DNA from: Gammaproteobacteria bacterium
GTDB taxonomy: Bacteria > Pseudomonadota > Gammaproteobacteria > Eutrophobiales > Eutrophobiaceae
Reading direction: 5' to 3'
Length of the DNA stretch: 64,000 bases
Assembly (NCBI GenBank): GCA_016193395.1
Contig: JACPSH010000008.1
Coordinates: 1-64,000 of the forward strand
Positions 16,272 to 25,705 of this stretch are shown piece after piece. A program made the translations under genes and the position numbers. The notes beneath the pieces are model-generated. The model did not search any database, was not told the DNA's origin, and saw nothing but the letters and a program-made list of their open reading frames with translations. How positions within the stretch are numbered: the first letter of the stretch is position 1; every line of letters starts with the position of its first letter.

Positions 16272-17972
16272 ATGATGGCGAACGACAGCTTACTGAGCCG
16301 CGTCAGCGGTGCGGCCACGCACCCGCTCCTGCGCGACACCATCGGTGTTGTCCTGGCCCATGCCGCCCGGCGCTGGGGCGGGCGCGAGGCCCTCGTCGTC
16401 AGGCATCAGGATGTGCGGCTCGACTATGCCGCGCTGGACCGGCTGGTGACGGAATACGCCCGTGGCTTCCTGGCCCTGGGACTGGAGCCGGGGGACCGCG
16501 TAGGTATCTGGGCGCCGAACTGCGTCGAGTGGGTGCTGGTCCAGTTCGCGACGGCGCGGGCGGGACTCATCCTGGTCAACATCAATCCTGCCTACCGGTT
16601 GCACGAACTGGAGTACGTGCTGAACAAGGTCGGCTGCAAGGCGCTGGTCACGGCCGCGCGCTTCAAGAGCAGCGAGTACCTCGACATGCTTCGGCACCTG
16701 CTGCCGGAGCTGGCCATCGCGGAGCCGGGAGAACTGCGGGCGGCCGGTGTGCCGGCGTTGCGCGCGGTGATCCGGCTGGGCGCGGATCCCTCCCCCGGCA
16801 TGTTCAATTTCGAGGAGCTGCCGAAAATAGCCGGGCCGGAGCAGCACGCGCAGCTCGATGCACTGCAGGCCGACCTGCGGCCGGAGGATGCCATCAACAT
16901 CCAGTTCACCAGCGGCACGACGGGATCGCCGAAGGGCGCGACACTTTCGCATCTCAACATCCTCAACAACGGTTATTTCGTCGGCGAGCTGATGAAATTC
17001 ACCGAGGCGGACCGGCTTTGCATCCCGGTGCCGTTCTACCACTGTTTCGGCATGGTGCTCGGCAATCTGAACTGCATCGCTCACGGCTCCACCATGGTAG
17101 TGCCAAACGATGGCTTCGATCCCGGGTTGACGCTGACGACCATCGATGAAGAGAAATGCACGGCGCTGTTCGGCGTGCCGACGATGTTCATCGCCGAGCT
17201 GGATCACCCGGACTTTGGGAAATACGACCTCTCCAGCCTGCGCACGGGCGTCATGGCCGGCGCTCCGTGCCCGATCGAAATCATGAAGCGGGTGATCCGC
17301 GACATGCACCTCCGCGAAATCACCATTGCCTACGGGATGACGGAGACCAGCCCGGTGAGCTTCCAGAGCAGCACCGACGAACCGATCGAGCGGCGCGTAT
17401 CGACAGTTGGGCGCGTGCACCCGCACGTCGAGGTGAAGATCATCGGCGATGATGGCAGGACCGTCCCGTGCGGAGAGCGCGGCGAACTGTGCACGCGAGG
17501 ATACAGCGTCATGCTCGGCTACTGGAACGACGAGGAACGCACGCGCGAGTCGATCGACGCGGAGGGCTGGATGCACAGTGGCGACCTGGCGACTATCGAC
17601 GCGGCCGGCTATTGCAACATCGTCGGGCGCGTGAAGGACATGGTGATCCGCGGCGGCGAGAACGTTTACCCGCGCGAGGTGGAGGAATTCCTCTACACGT
17701 ACCCCATGATCCAGGACGTCTCCGTTTTCGGCGTGCCCGATCGGAAGTACGGCGAGGAATTATGCGCCTGGATCAGGCTCAAGCCCGGCGCACGCTGCGG
17801 CGAGAACGAAATCCGCGACTTCTGCCAGGAACGGATCGCTCACTACAAGGTGCCGCGCTACATCCGCTTCGTCGACGAATTCCCTATGACGGTTACGGGC
17901 AAGATCCAGAAATTCCTCATGCGCGAGCGGATGATCGAGGAGCTGGGCGTGGGAGAGGAGAAGACAGCGTGA
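16272..17972 (+). CDS. AMP-dependent acyl-CoA synthetase (medium/branched-chain, LiuR-associated)
   Basis: The 566-residue adenylate-forming enzyme has the P-loop [16 protein letters not shown], the [10 protein letters not shown]5 motif, [19 protein letters not shown] (A7-A8), [15 protein letters not shown], and the C-terminal catalytic Lys region [11 protein letters not shown]. It activates a carboxylic acid as the acyl-AMP and then the CoA thioester. Its divergent position from liuR with a shared operator suggests a branched-chain or isoprenoid acid (for example isovalerate or acetoacetate-like acids) feeding the liu pathway; the actual substrate is inferred. ATG codons at 16272 and 16275 are both possible starts. 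Confidence 0.85.
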   Translation: MMANDSLLSRVSGAATHPLLRDTIGVVLAHAARRWGGREALVVRHQDVRLDYAALDRLVTEYARGFLALGLEPGDRVGIWAPNCVEWVLVQFATARAGLILVNINPAYRLHELEYVLNKVGCKALVTAARFKSSEYLDMLRHLLPELAIAEPGELRAAGVPALRAVIRLGADPSPGMFNFEELPKIAGPEQHAQLDALQADLRPEDAINIQFTSGTTGSPKGATLSHLNILNNGYFVGELMKFTEADRLCIPVPFYHCFGMVLGNLNCIAHGSTMVVPNDGFDPGLTLTTIDEEKCTALFGVPTMFIAELDHPDFGKYDLSSLRTGVMAGAPCPIEIMKRVIRDMHLREITIAYGMTETSPVSFQSSTDEPIERRVSTVGRVHPHVEVKIIGDDGRTVPCGERGELCTRGYSVMLGYWNDEERTRESIDAEGWMHSGDLATIDAAGYCNIVGRVKDMVIRGGENVYPREVEEFLYTYPMIQDVSVFGVPDRKYGEELCAWIRLKPGARCGENEIRDFCQERIAHYKVPRYIRFVDEFPMTVTGKIQKFLMRERMIEELGVGEEKTA

Positions 17973-18037
17973 CGGCGACAGTATGCGAACTCGCCGCGAT
18001 TCGCCGGGAGTAAGCGGAAATTGGAGGTAATCCCGCC

Positions 18038-18598
18038 ATGACATTGCTGATTGCGGGCCTGCTGCTCTGGACGGCCCTGCATCTTTATCCCTCCCTTGCG
18101 CCTGAAGCGCGCACCCGACTGGTCTCCAGACTGGGTCTCGGGCCCTACAAAGGAATGTTCGCGCTGGTCATTGTCGCCGCGCTGGTGTTGATCGTGTTCG
18201 GCTGGCGCGCGGTCCAGCCGGCGCAGATCTATACGCCTCCGGCGTGGGGCCGGTATGCAGCCTTCCTGCTGGTGCTGCCGACCTTCATTCTGTTTGTCGC
18301 GGCCAAGCGCAGGACGAACATCAAGCGCGTGCTGCGCCACCCGCAACTGACCGGCCTGGTGCTTTGGAGCATCGGCCACCTGCTGGCCAACGGCGACCAC
18401 CGCTCGCTGCTTTTGTTCGTGTGGCTGGCGGTCTGGGCGGGCATGGAGATGCTCACGATCAACCGCCGCGCCGGTCCCTGGGTGAAGCCGGACCCGGTTC
18501 CGGCATCAAACGACGCAATCGTCCTGGTCGGCGGCATTGTCCTGTTCGTCGTCTTCTTTTTCGCGCATCCATACCTCTCCGGTACGCGGCTCATTTGA
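18038..18598 (+). CDS. NnrU-family membrane protein
   Basis: The 186-residue inner-membrane protein has five or so hydrophobic helices and the NnrU pattern: LLLWTALHLYPSLAPEAR, YKGMFALVIVAALVLIVFGW, RHPQLTGLVLWSIGHLLANG and a GMEMLTINRRAGPW loop. NnrU-like proteins were first noted near nitric-oxide reductase genes, but homologues are widespread; no denitrification gene is visible here. A ribosome site (GGAGG) lies about nine bases before the ATG. It starts 65 bp after the acyl-CoA ligase stop. Confidence 0.85.
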   Translation: MTLLIAGLLLWTALHLYPSLAPEARTRLVSRLGLGPYKGMFALVIVAALVLIVFGWRAVQPAQIYTPPAWGRYAAFLLVLPTFILFVAAKRRTNIKRVLRHPQLTGLVLWSIGHLLANGDHRSLLLFVWLAVWAGMEMLTINRRAGPWVKPDPVPASNDAIVLVGGIVLFVVFFFAHPYLSGTRLI

Positions 18599-18627
18599 AT
18601 ATTCCGACATACGATGGAGGAGGAACA

Positions 18628-19374
18628 ATGCAATCCAGCGATGGTTCCGATTCAGGCGCAATGAACCTGAGCCGCACGGCCCGGACGGGGCCCAATCCCC
18701 AAATCCTGAAGTCCGGCACAGGAGGTTCCGGAGGCGGGTCATTGATCCTGGTGTTCATGTGGGTCATGACGCTCGCATTCGGCGCCGGCGCCGTGGTTTC
18801 GATGTTTAACATGGTTTCGATGTTTAACATGATATCTGGGTCCTGGTCCTGGCCGTTCGCGGCCGCTTCCGTGATTTTCGGGTTGGTTTCCGTTGCTCTG
18901 GCAATGCTGACGCTGAAGATGCAGAAACTGGCTCTCGGCCACCGGAAGATTGGAGAGGTTTCATTTCATATCTCCGACTATCCTGCCCGTATCGGCGGCT
19001 GGGTCGAAGGTTACTTCAATCTCGCCGCCGCGGCTCTTTCGCTGGACAGTGCGGACGTAACCTTGACGTGCTTTCAAGGCCAGTGGCGCGAAAGACCTGC
19101 CGGGAAATGGCCAAGGGCGGCATTTCGCGAAGACCCGATCTGGCGAACGGAAGGGACTTTCCCCGTCACTGCAGCCGGCGATCGCGCACGCGTGCAGGTA
19201 CGGCTGGAAATCTCGCAGGGACAGCCGACGAAGCCGATGCCGCCGCAGCCGCGGAGCGGCGCCACGCTACCCAGCGTGCCCGGTTTTCGCTGGCAATTGC
19301 AGTTTCACGGGACCGGGAAGGCGATTGACGTGTTCCACGCCTATGATTTTCCGGTTCTCGCGAAACCAAAGTGA
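18628..19374 (+). CDS. Hypothetical membrane protein with internal tandem duplication
   Basis: The 248-residue protein is not recognised. A Ser/Gly-rich N-terminal region is followed by two hydrophobic helices (around residues 39-60 and 75-97) and then a soluble C-terminal domain of about 140 residues. An 18-bp perfect tandem duplication encodes VSMFNM twice between the helices. A strong ribosome site (GGAGGAGG, 18616-18623) precedes the ATG. The last 32 bases overlap the next gene. Confidence 0.7.
   Translation: MQSSDGSDSGAMNLSRTARTGPNPQILKSGTGGSGGGSLILVFMWVMTLAFGAGAVVSMFNMVSMFNMISGSWSWPFAAASVIFGLVSVALAMLTLKMQKLALGHRKIGEVSFHISDYPARIGGWVEGYFNLAAAALSLDSADVTLTCFQGQWRERPAGKWPRAAFREDPIWRTEGTFPVTAAGDRARVQVRLEISQGQPTKPMPPQPRSGATLPSVPGFRWQLQFHGTGKAIDVFHAYDFPVLAKPK
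18794..18829 (+). repeat. 18-bp perfect tandem duplication in coding sequence
   Basis: TGGTTTCGATGTTTAACA occurs twice back to back (18794-18811 and 18812-18829). It keeps the reading frame and duplicates six residues at the end of a membrane helix. It could expand or contract by slippage. Confidence 0.95.
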
Positions 19375-19972
19375 CCGGCCTTCCGGTCGGGGGTGGCTCT
19401 CTCCGCAGTACGCCGTCATCGTCACCGCAAATCTGTTGCCGCTGGCGGGCACTTTTTTTGCCGGCTGGGACGTCGGTTCCTTGCTGGTTCTTTACTGGAT
19501 GGAAAATATCGTCATCGGCCTGTCCGGAGTCTGCAAACTCCTGGTATTCGATTTTCACCATGCCGGCGCAGAGGCCATGGCATACAGTGTTCTTGGAGTC
19601 CCGTTCTACCTGGCGCACTACGGACTGTTCTGCTACGGGCACGGCCTCCTGCTGCAGAAGTTCTATCTCAATGTCGCGCTGTCAAGCTATCTGGCGCAGG
19701 GCGGGCTCTGGGCCCTGGTCCTGGCGCTGGCGGTCGTCCACGTCGTTTCCTTCCGCGTGGACTTCCTTGACCGTGAAATCCGCCATTTGAGCCGGGACGA
19801 CATCGCGTTTGGTCCCTATAAAAGACTGATTGTCCTGCATGTCTCGCTGCTTCTCGCCGCGGCCGCCGTGACGCTCGTGCCCTGGGAACGCAGTGCCATG
19901 ATCATCCTGATCGCGATCAAGCTTGGATTTGACACCTACGCCTGGCGGCGCGGCCACTCGATCCCGGCCTAA
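19343..19972 (+). CDS. DUF6498-like membrane protein
   Basis: The 209-residue protein has five or six hydrophobic helices. The segment TANLLPLAGTFFAGWDVGSL followed by LVLYWMENIVIGLSGVCKLL matches what I recall of DUF6498 proteins, where a W-x-x-x-x-L-L-x-Y-W-x-E-N motif marks helices 2-3. Function unknown. The ATG at 19343 overlaps the preceding gene by 32 bp, suggesting coupled translation. Its TAA stop overlaps the stop codon of the convergent oxidase gene. Confidence 0.7.
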   Translation: MIFRFSRNQSDRPSGRGWLSPQYAVIVTANLLPLAGTFFAGWDVGSLLVLYWMENIVIGLSGVCKLLVFDFHHAGAEAMAYSVLGVPFYLAHYGLFCYGHGLLLQKFYLNVALSSYLAQGGLWALVLALAVVHVVSFRVDFLDREIRHLSRDDIAFGPYKRLIVLHVSLLLAAAAVTLVPWERSAMIILIAIKLGFDTYAWRRGHSIPA

Positions 19973-21348
19973 ATCACGCGGCCGGGGTTGAGTATTCCCT
20001 TCGGGTCCAGCAGCGCCTTCAGCTTCCGCATCAGGTCGATTTCCTCGGCACTGCGCGACAGGCCGAGATATTTCTTCTTGATCATGCCGATGCCGTGCTC
20101 CGCGGAAACGGAACCGTGGAACTCACCGACGCGGCGGTACACGAGTTCGTAGAGTTTCTGCGTATCTTCCGTCCGGCCGGTGCTGGTCACGAGGTGCAGG
20201 TTGCTGTCGCCCAGGTGGCCGAAGGTGAGTTGGGTCGCGCCGCTGAATGAAGCAGCGAGGTCCTTCTTCACCGCGTCGATCAACGCTTCGATGGCGCCGA
20301 TCGGGGCGCTGATGTCGAAGTGCGCGGCGGAAGTCAGCAGCGGCGCAACCTCGCCGATGGCGTCGCGGATCTTCCACAGGTTCGCGGCTTCCTTCTCCGA
20401 GCGGGCAATGACGACATCGCGGACCATGCCGTCTGTCATGGCTTCCTCCAGAACCGTCTCGAACAGGGCCGTATCGGTTTCAGGCTGCAGGCCCTCGAAT
20501 TCGATCAATGCGTACAGCGCGTGGCGTACTTCGAATGGCAGGCGCACGCCTTTCGCGTGTTGCAGCACAAAGTCGACGTAATCCGCCCACATCACTTCGA
20601 ACGCGCTGAGTCCGCTGCCGAAGCGACGGCTGGCGTGCGAGAGCAGTTTCAGCACGGAGGGGAGATCGCCGGCCGCGCAGAGCGCGGTGCAGCCCGACAG
20701 CGGCGCGGGGAACAGCCGCAGCACGGCGCGCGTCACGACGCCCAGCGTTCCTTCCGTGCCGATGAAGAGCTGCTTGAGGTCGAAGCCGGCATTGTTTTTC
20801 AGCATGCGGTTCATGGACGAGATGACCGTGCCGTCCGGCAGCACGGCTTCCAGGCCGAGCACAAGGGCGCGCGCCATGCCGTAGCGGATCACCTCGTTGC
20901 CGCCGGCATTGGTGGAAATGTTGCCGCCGATGGTGCAGGAGCCGCGCGCGCCGAGATCGAGCGGGAAGCGGAATCCAGCCGCCGCTGCCGCATCTTGCAC
21001 GGTTTCCAGCGGTGTGCCCGCCAGCACGGTCAGGGTCTGCGACACCGGATCGATCTCCTCAATCCCGGTGAGGCGCTCGAGCGAGAGCGCGATCTCGCCG
21101 GCATGCGGCGTTGCGCCGCCGCACAATCCGGTGAGCCCGCCCTGCACGACGAGCGGCTGGCCGGCGCTGTGACAGGCCTTCAGAATGAAGGCGACCTCGT
21201 CGGTCGTGCGCGGCCGCAATACCGCGATCGGACGCTGCGGATTGCTGCGGCTCCAGTCGGCGGCGTACTTGTCGGAGATGTCGGCGCCGGAAAGAACGCC
21301 CGTGGCCCCGAGTTTCGCCTTGAGTGTGTCGAGGAGGGTCGTATTCAC
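19969..21348 (-). CDS. FAD-linked oxidase, GlcD / D-2-hydroxyglutarate dehydrogenase type
   Basis: The 459-residue flavoprotein has an N-terminal FAD-binding PCMH domain (AVLRPRTTDEVAFILKACHS; GLTGLCGGATP; DLGARGSCTIGGNISTNAGG; GTEGTLGVVT) and a C-terminal FAD-oxidase domain. The latter contains GHLGDSNLHL and SVSAEHGIGMIKKKYL, where His residues bind metal in the D-2-hydroxyglutarate and D-lactate dehydrogenase family. It oxidises a D-2-hydroxyacid and passes electrons onward. The exact substrate (D-2-hydroxyglutarate, D-lactate or glycolate) is not resolved; no GlcE/GlcF partners adjoin it. Confidence 0.88.
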   Translation of the reverse strand: MNTTLLDTLKAKLGATGVLSGADISDKYAADWSRSNPQRPIAVLRPRTTDEVAFILKACHSAGQPLVVQGGLTGLCGGATPHAGEIALSLERLTGIEEIDPVSQTLTVLAGTPLETVQDAAAAAGFRFPLDLGARGSCTIGGNISTNAGGNEVIRYGMARALVLGLEAVLPDGTVISSMNRMLKNNAGFDLKQLFIGTEGTLGVVTRAVLRLFPAPLSGCTALCAAGDLPSVLKLLSHASRRFGSGLSAFEVMWADYVDFVLQHAKGVRLPFEVRHALYALIEFEGLQPETDTALFETVLEEAMTDGMVRDVVIARSEKEAANLWKIRDAIGEVAPLLTSAAHFDISAPIGAIEALIDAVKKDLAASFSGATQLTFGHLGDSNLHLVTSTGRTEDTQKLYELVYRRVGEFHGSVSAEHGIGMIKKKYLGLSRSAEEIDLMRKLKALLDPKGILNPGRVI

Positions 21349-21379
21349 GTACTACCTGCTAACTGCCACCTGCTGCCTT

Positions 21380-22570
21380 TTACAATACCGCCAGGATGGA
21401 GTCCGTCAGGTATTCGATGTTCTTCTGGCTGATCCCGGCGATGTTCATGCGGCTCGATTCGACAATGTACACGCTGAATTCCTTGCGCAGCCGCTGCACC
21501 TGTTCCTTCTTCAGGCCGAGCATGGAGAACAGCCCGCGTTGCGACTTGACGAAGCTGAAGTCGCGCGGCGCCTTCTTCTTCGCCAGCGTGTCGGCAAACA
21601 GCGCGCGCAGCGAATTCATGCGCACGCGCATGCCGTCGAGCTCCTCCTTCCACACGCGGTAGAGTTCACGGTCGCCCAGGATGGTCTTGACGATGGCGCC
21701 GCCGTGCGCCGGCGGCATGGAATACATGGCGCGTGCGATATTGTTGACGTGGGTCAGGCCCGCGTCCGCGCGGCCCGCATCGGCCGCGACAACGAGCAAT
21801 GCGCCGATCCGGTCCCGGTACAGCCCGAAGTTCTTCGAGCAGGAGTACGCAATCAGCATTTCCGGCACGGATTCCGCCAACAGCCGGGCCCCGTAACCAT
21901 CTTCCTCGAGTCCCTCGGCCATGCCGTGGTAGGCGCAGTCTACGAACGGGAGAAAGCCCTGCTTCTGCGCGAGCCGGGCGACGGCCTGCCAATCTTCGCG
22001 GCTGAGATCGGCGCCGGTCGGATTGTGGCAACAGGCGTGCATCAGCACGATGTCGCTCTTCCCCACCTTGCGCAGAACGCTGAGCATGGCGTCCGCCTCC
22101 ACCCCATGCGTCTTGTCGCTGTAGTAGGGATACTCCTTGATCTTCAGGCCGGCGCTGCCGAGCAGCGGGCCATGGTTGTTCCAGGTCGGCTTGCTCACCC
22201 AGATGGTCGCGCCGGAACGCGAACGGTTGAGCAGCTCCGCGCCGACGCGCACCGCCCCGCAGCCGCCCGGCGCCATGACCGAACGCACCCGGTTCTCCTT
22301 CAACGCCTGGTGGCCGGCTCCCAGAATATGCGGCTGCATGGCCGTGTTGAATTCCGGGTAGCCCGGCGGCGGGATATAGACCTTGGTGTTCTCTTCTCCC
22401 AGCCACAGTTTTTCCGCGCGCTTCACCGCAGCGAAAATGGGCGTCTTGCCGGATTCGTCCTTGTAAACGCCGACGCTGAGGTCGATCTTCTTCGGGTTGC
22501 TGTCTTCGTTGAAGGCGGCGGTCAAGCCCAGGATCGGATCGGCCGGGAGTTTTTCGATGGTTTCGAACAT
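21380..22570 (-). CDS. Aspartate/aromatic amino acid aminotransferase, class I
   Basis: The 396-residue PLP enzyme begins MFETIEKLPADPILGLTAAF, as in AspC/TyrB. It shows KIDLSVGVYKDESGKTP, the HACCHNPTGADLS active-site loop, and the PLP lysine in SCSKNFGLYRDR. RMNIAGIS near the C-terminus holds the Arg that binds the alpha-carboxylate. It transfers amino groups between aspartate or aromatic amino acids and 2-oxoglutarate. The gene starts 10 bp after the stop of the upstream exporter gene. Confidence 0.92.
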   Translation of the reverse strand: MFETIEKLPADPILGLTAAFNEDSNPKKIDLSVGVYKDESGKTPIFAAVKRAEKLWLGEENTKVYIPPPGYPEFNTAMQPHILGAGHQALKENRVRSVMAPGGCGAVRVGAELLNRSRSGATIWVSKPTWNNHGPLLGSAGLKIKEYPYYSDKTHGVEADAMLSVLRKVGKSDIVLMHACCHNPTGADLSREDWQAVARLAQKQGFLPFVDCAYHGMAEGLEEDGYGARLLAESVPEMLIAYSCSKNFGLYRDRIGALLVVAADAGRADAGLTHVNNIARAMYSMPPAHGGAIVKTILGDRELYRVWKEELDGMRVRMNSLRALFADTLAKKKAPRDFSFVKSQRGLFSMLGLKKEQVQRLRKEFSVYIVESSRMNIAGISQKNIEYLTDSILAVL

Positions 22571-22580
22571 GCATTACATT

Positions 22581-23993
22581 CTACCTGCTTGCTGCTTCCC
22601 CATGCACATTCCCCCTTGAGAGCGACAGAAATATTCCCGTCACGCTGATGCACGCGGCCGCGACCAGACTGAACTTGATGGCCTCGAGCAGGTGCGGGTA
22701 GTTCTCCGGCGTGAGACGCACCGGCCCGAGAAGCACGGCGAACACCGTGGAGACGACACCCATGCTGAACATCTGCCCGAGCACGCGCATCGTGCTGACC
22801 GCGCCGCCGGCCACGCCGAGTGAACGCTTCTCCACAGATCCCATGATGGCGTTGGTGTTGGGCGCCGAGAACAGCGCCACGCCGAATCCCGTCAGCATCA
22901 GGGCCGCGACGATGAAATGCATGGACGATACGCTGGTGAGGGTGGCGAGCAGCGCCAGCCCGATGCCTATCAGGAGGATCCCCGCGGACGACAGGTAGCG
23001 CGGCTCGAGGCGGTCGGACAGGCGCCCGCTCAGCGGCGAGAACAGCGCCATCATGGCCGGCTGCGCGATCAGGATCATCCCGGCGAACTGCGGAGTCATC
23101 CCCTGTATATATTGGAGATACAGGCTCATCAGGTAGGAAATCCCGAATGTCGAGCTGTAAGTAGTGAGCGAGGCCAGGCAGGAGAAGGTGAAGACCCGGT
23201 TGGAATCGAACAGGGACACGTCGAACAGCGGAGACTCCCGGCCGCGCTCGAAGCGGAAGAAATACCACACGCCCGCAACGCCGCCGATGATGGCCACCAG
23301 GCTGTGGATCGCCGGCAACGCCGAGACGCCGTACATGATCGCGATGATCGAAGCTGCGTAGATCGCCGCGCCGGGCAGGTCGAGCCGGCCGGCCGCGGGA
23401 TCCTTCCATTCGCCCCGGAGCTTCCAGAATGCGACCAGGATAATCAGCAGCGCGGCCGGGACATGGATCAGGAACACGCCGCGCCAGCTCAGGTGCTGTG
23501 TCGCCCAGCCGCCGATCAGCGGCCCGCAGGTCAATCCCAGGTACACGGCGGAGACGGTCAGCCCGATGGCCGCCCCGCGGCGTTCGCGCGGATAGATGCT
23601 GGACAGGATGGCGACGCCGGTCGCAAACAGCATCGAAGCGCCGACGCCCTGAAGTACGCGGCAGGCAATAAGCGCGGCCGCGGAATGCACGCCGGATGCC
23701 AGTACCGAAGCCACCGTCACGACGGTCATCCCCCACAGGAATACCTTCTTGCGGCCGTGCAGGTCGGCGATACGCCCGAACGGCAGGAGCAGCACGGCGC
23801 TGGTCAGCAGGTACGCGGTCGGCACCCAGCCGAGCAGGATCGCATTGGCATTCAGCCCCTCCGCGATCCGGGGGAGCGCAACGTTGACTGCGGACAGCAT
23901 CAGCGGAGCGATGAACGAGCTTAGCCAGACGATGATCAGCGCTGTGCGCTGGGTGGAGGTGTCGTTGACGTCCTGCGTGGAAGGTGGTTCCAT
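22581..23993 (-). CDS. MFS transporter, DHA2 (EmrB-like, 14-TM) family
   Basis: The 470-residue membrane protein has the drug:H+ antiporter features: SAVNVALPRIAEGL in helix 1 (motif D1), LPFGRIADLHGRKKVFLWG (motif A), and GVGASMLFATGVAIL. About 14 hydrophobic segments are present. It probably exports hydrophobic compounds. The ATG at 23991-23993 gives a plausible short cytoplasmic N-terminus; the longer frame overlaps the divergent mauE-like gene, which starts 40 bp away. Confidence 0.88.
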   Translation of the reverse strand: MEPPSTQDVNDTSTQRTALIIVWLSSFIAPLMLSAVNVALPRIAEGLNANAILLGWVPTAYLLTSAVLLLPFGRIADLHGRKKVFLWGMTVVTVASVLASGVHSAAALIACRVLQGVGASMLFATGVAILSSIYPRERRGAAIGLTVSAVYLGLTCGPLIGGWATQHLSWRGVFLIHVPAALLIILVAFWKLRGEWKDPAAGRLDLPGAAIYAASIIAIMYGVSALPAIHSLVAIIGGVAGVWYFFRFERGRESPLFDVSLFDSNRVFTFSCLASLTTYSSTFGISYLMSLYLQYIQGMTPQFAGMILIAQPAMMALFSPLSGRLSDRLEPRYLSSAGILLIGIGLALLATLTSVSSMHFIVAALMLTGFGVALFSAPNTNAIMGSVEKRSLGVAGGAVSTMRVLGQMFSMGVVSTVFAVLLGPVRLTPENYPHLLEAIKFSLVAAACISVTGIFLSLSRGNVHGEAASR

Positions 23994-24033
23994 TTGCGGC
24001 GGTAGAATAACGTGCCGCCCCGCAATTAAAAAC

Positions 24034-24567
24034 ATGGATCCCGTCATCGCGAATGCGAGCAGCCTCCTGCTCGCCGGCGTGTTCGCCGGGGCCGCGCTGC
24101 ACAAGTGGTGGCACGCCGCGGAGTTCAGGGGGGTCCTTGCCGACTACCGGGTAATCCCTGCTGAGTGGGTCAATGCGTCCTCGCGCTTGCTACCGGTTCT
24201 GGAATTCGGCGCGGCCCTGGGACTTGCAGTGCCCGGCACTGCGTTTCACGCGGCAGTACTGGCCGTCGTCCTGCTCCTTGTCTATTCGATGGCGATCACG
24301 GTCAACCTGTTGCATGGGCGGCGCGAGCTCGACTGCGGCTGCGGCGGTCCGCCGCAGCCACTGAGCGCAGCGTTGCTGCTTCGCAATGCCGTCCTTGTGG
24401 TGTTCGCGTGTGCCGTGGGCGCGGACAGGATCGAAAGACCGCTCGGGATCCTGGACTGGGGCATCACCCTGCTTGCGGCGGCCGCCGGCGTTTTGTTCTA
24501 CCTGATCATCAACCAGTTGCTGGCGAACAGCGATTCGCTCAAAGTCCTGAAGCGCCGTCATGCCTGA
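24034..24567 (+). CDS. mauE: MauE/DoxX-family redox-associated membrane protein (orphan copy)
   Basis: The 177-residue inner-membrane protein has four or five helices and the MauE pattern: a LAGVFAGAALHKWWHAAEF first helix, YSMAITVNLLHGRRELDCGCGG with the vicinal Cys-Gly-Cys, and a LLLRNAVLV helix. MauE with MauD is required for formation of methylamine dehydrogenase small-subunit disulfides. This copy is not next to an amine dehydrogenase; a second copy at 51317 is. It overlaps the mauD-like gene by 8 bp, exactly as in the other cluster. Confidence 0.82.
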   Translation: MDPVIANASSLLLAGVFAGAALHKWWHAAEFRGVLADYRVIPAEWVNASSRLLPVLEFGAALGLAVPGTAFHAAVLAVVLLLVYSMAITVNLLHGRRELDCGCGGPPQPLSAALLLRNAVLVVFACAVGADRIERPLGILDWGITLLAAAAGVLFYLIINQLLANSDSLKVLKRRHA

Positions 24568-25168
24568 GGCTTTGCTCATCTCGAACCTGTTGTTGTGGAT
24601 CGCCATCGTGGTCCTGGCGGTCATCGTTCTTGCATTGGCGCGCCAGGTCGGCCTGCTGAACGAGCGTATCGCCCCGGCCGGGGCGCTGATGATCAACAGC
24701 GTCCTCAAGGCCGGCATGCCGGCCCCGCCGATGGAGGTGGTCGATCTGAACGGTGTCCGCCGCGCCATCGGCGGGGCGTCCATGCAACGGCGGAGCACGC
24801 TGCTGTTCTTCCTGGCACCGGGGTGTCCGGTGTGCAAATCGCTTTTGCCCGTGGTTTCGTCGATTGCCCGCGGCGAGGCGGACTGGCTGGAGGTCGTCCT
24901 CGCGAGCGACGGCGCCGAATCGGAGCACCGGGAGTTCGTTGCCGCGCAGGGGATCGAACCTCTCCCCTACGTCGCCTCGGAGATCCTGGGGCGCACCTAT
25001 GGTGTCTCGAAGCTGCCCTATGCCGTGCTGATCGACGAGGAGGGCACGATCTCCTCCATGGGCATCGTCAATTCCCGCGAGCACCTCGAAAGCCTCTTCG
25101 AGTCGCGCGAGCGCGGCGTGGCCTCCATTCAGGATTATCTCGCGCGGCGCGGCGAGGGTGTGCCATGA
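24560..25168 (+). CDS. mauD: MauD-like thioredoxin-fold protein (orphan copy)
   Basis: The 202-residue protein has one N-terminal membrane anchor (LLLWIAIVVLAVIVLALARQVG) and a periplasm-facing thioredoxin domain with the redox motif CPVC in FFLAPGCPVCKSLLP and the cis-Pro at SKLPYAVLID. The ending SREHLESLFESRERGVASIQ is shared almost word for word with the MauD at 51855, so the two are paralogues. It probably moves disulfides with the adjacent MauE. The client protein is unknown here. Its stop overlaps the next start (ATGA). Confidence 0.85.
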   Translation: MPEALLISNLLLWIAIVVLAVIVLALARQVGLLNERIAPAGALMINSVLKAGMPAPPMEVVDLNGVRRAIGGASMQRRSTLLFFLAPGCPVCKSLLPVVSSIARGEADWLEVVLASDGAESEHREFVAAQGIEPLPYVASEILGRTYGVSKLPYAVLIDEEGTISSMGIVNSREHLESLFESRERGVASIQDYLARRGEGVP

Positions 25169-25632
25169 CGCTCGATGAATTTCGGGCCCGGTATCCGTTC
25201 ATCATCCACGCCCGCGTCGAGTGGGCGGACATGGATGCCTTCCAGCACGTCAATAACACCATCTATTTCCGGTACTTCGAGCGCGTGCGGATCGCATATT
25301 TCGAGCAAATGGGCATCGTCGCCCACCAGCGTACAGGAGGGTTCGGTCCCATCCTGCACTCGACACGTTGCCGGTTCCGCGCGCCCCTGACCTATCCCGA
25401 TGCCATCGAGATCGGGACCTGCATCAGCGAGTTGCAGTCCGACCGGTTCTCGATGCATTACGGCATCTACAGCCAGGGCCTTGCGACACTCGCCGCCGAA
25501 GGTGACTGCATCATGGTCTATTACGATTACGGAAAGGGCGAAAAGGCGGCCATTCCGGAGGAAATCCGTGTCAGGCTGGCGGAGTCTGCCCGGGAAGCGC
25601 CTGGGTCAAAAACCACGGGCCAGAACACTTGA
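25165..25632 (+). CDS. Acyl-CoA thioesterase, hot-dog fold (4HBT/YbgC-FadM type)
   Basis: The 155-residue protein has the 4HBT active-site pattern WADMDAFQHVNNTIYFRYFE, in which the Asp and the HVNN stretch are characteristic of YbgC/FadM thioesterases. It would hydrolyse an acyl-CoA. It overlaps the MauD-like gene by four bases (ATGA), so it is part of the mauE-mauD-like operon; the biochemical reason for that grouping is not clear. Confidence 0.85.
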   Translation: MTLDEFRARYPFIIHARVEWADMDAFQHVNNTIYFRYFERVRIAYFEQMGIVAHQRTGGFGPILHSTRCRFRAPLTYPDAIEIGTCISELQSDRFSMHYGIYSQGLATLAAEGDCIMVYYDYGKGEKAAIPEEIRVRLAESAREAPGSKTTGQNT

Positions 25633-25705
25633 TTCCCTCATCCTGTGCCGCTGATAATTAATTCGTACCGCGATCCCGGTACGGAAAAACCCAGGAGCGT
25701 TCCAG

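Noticed and set aside
18038-18598. Denitrification link through NnrU
   Set aside because: No nitrite or nitric-oxide reductase gene lies in the window, so the family name alone is not evidence.
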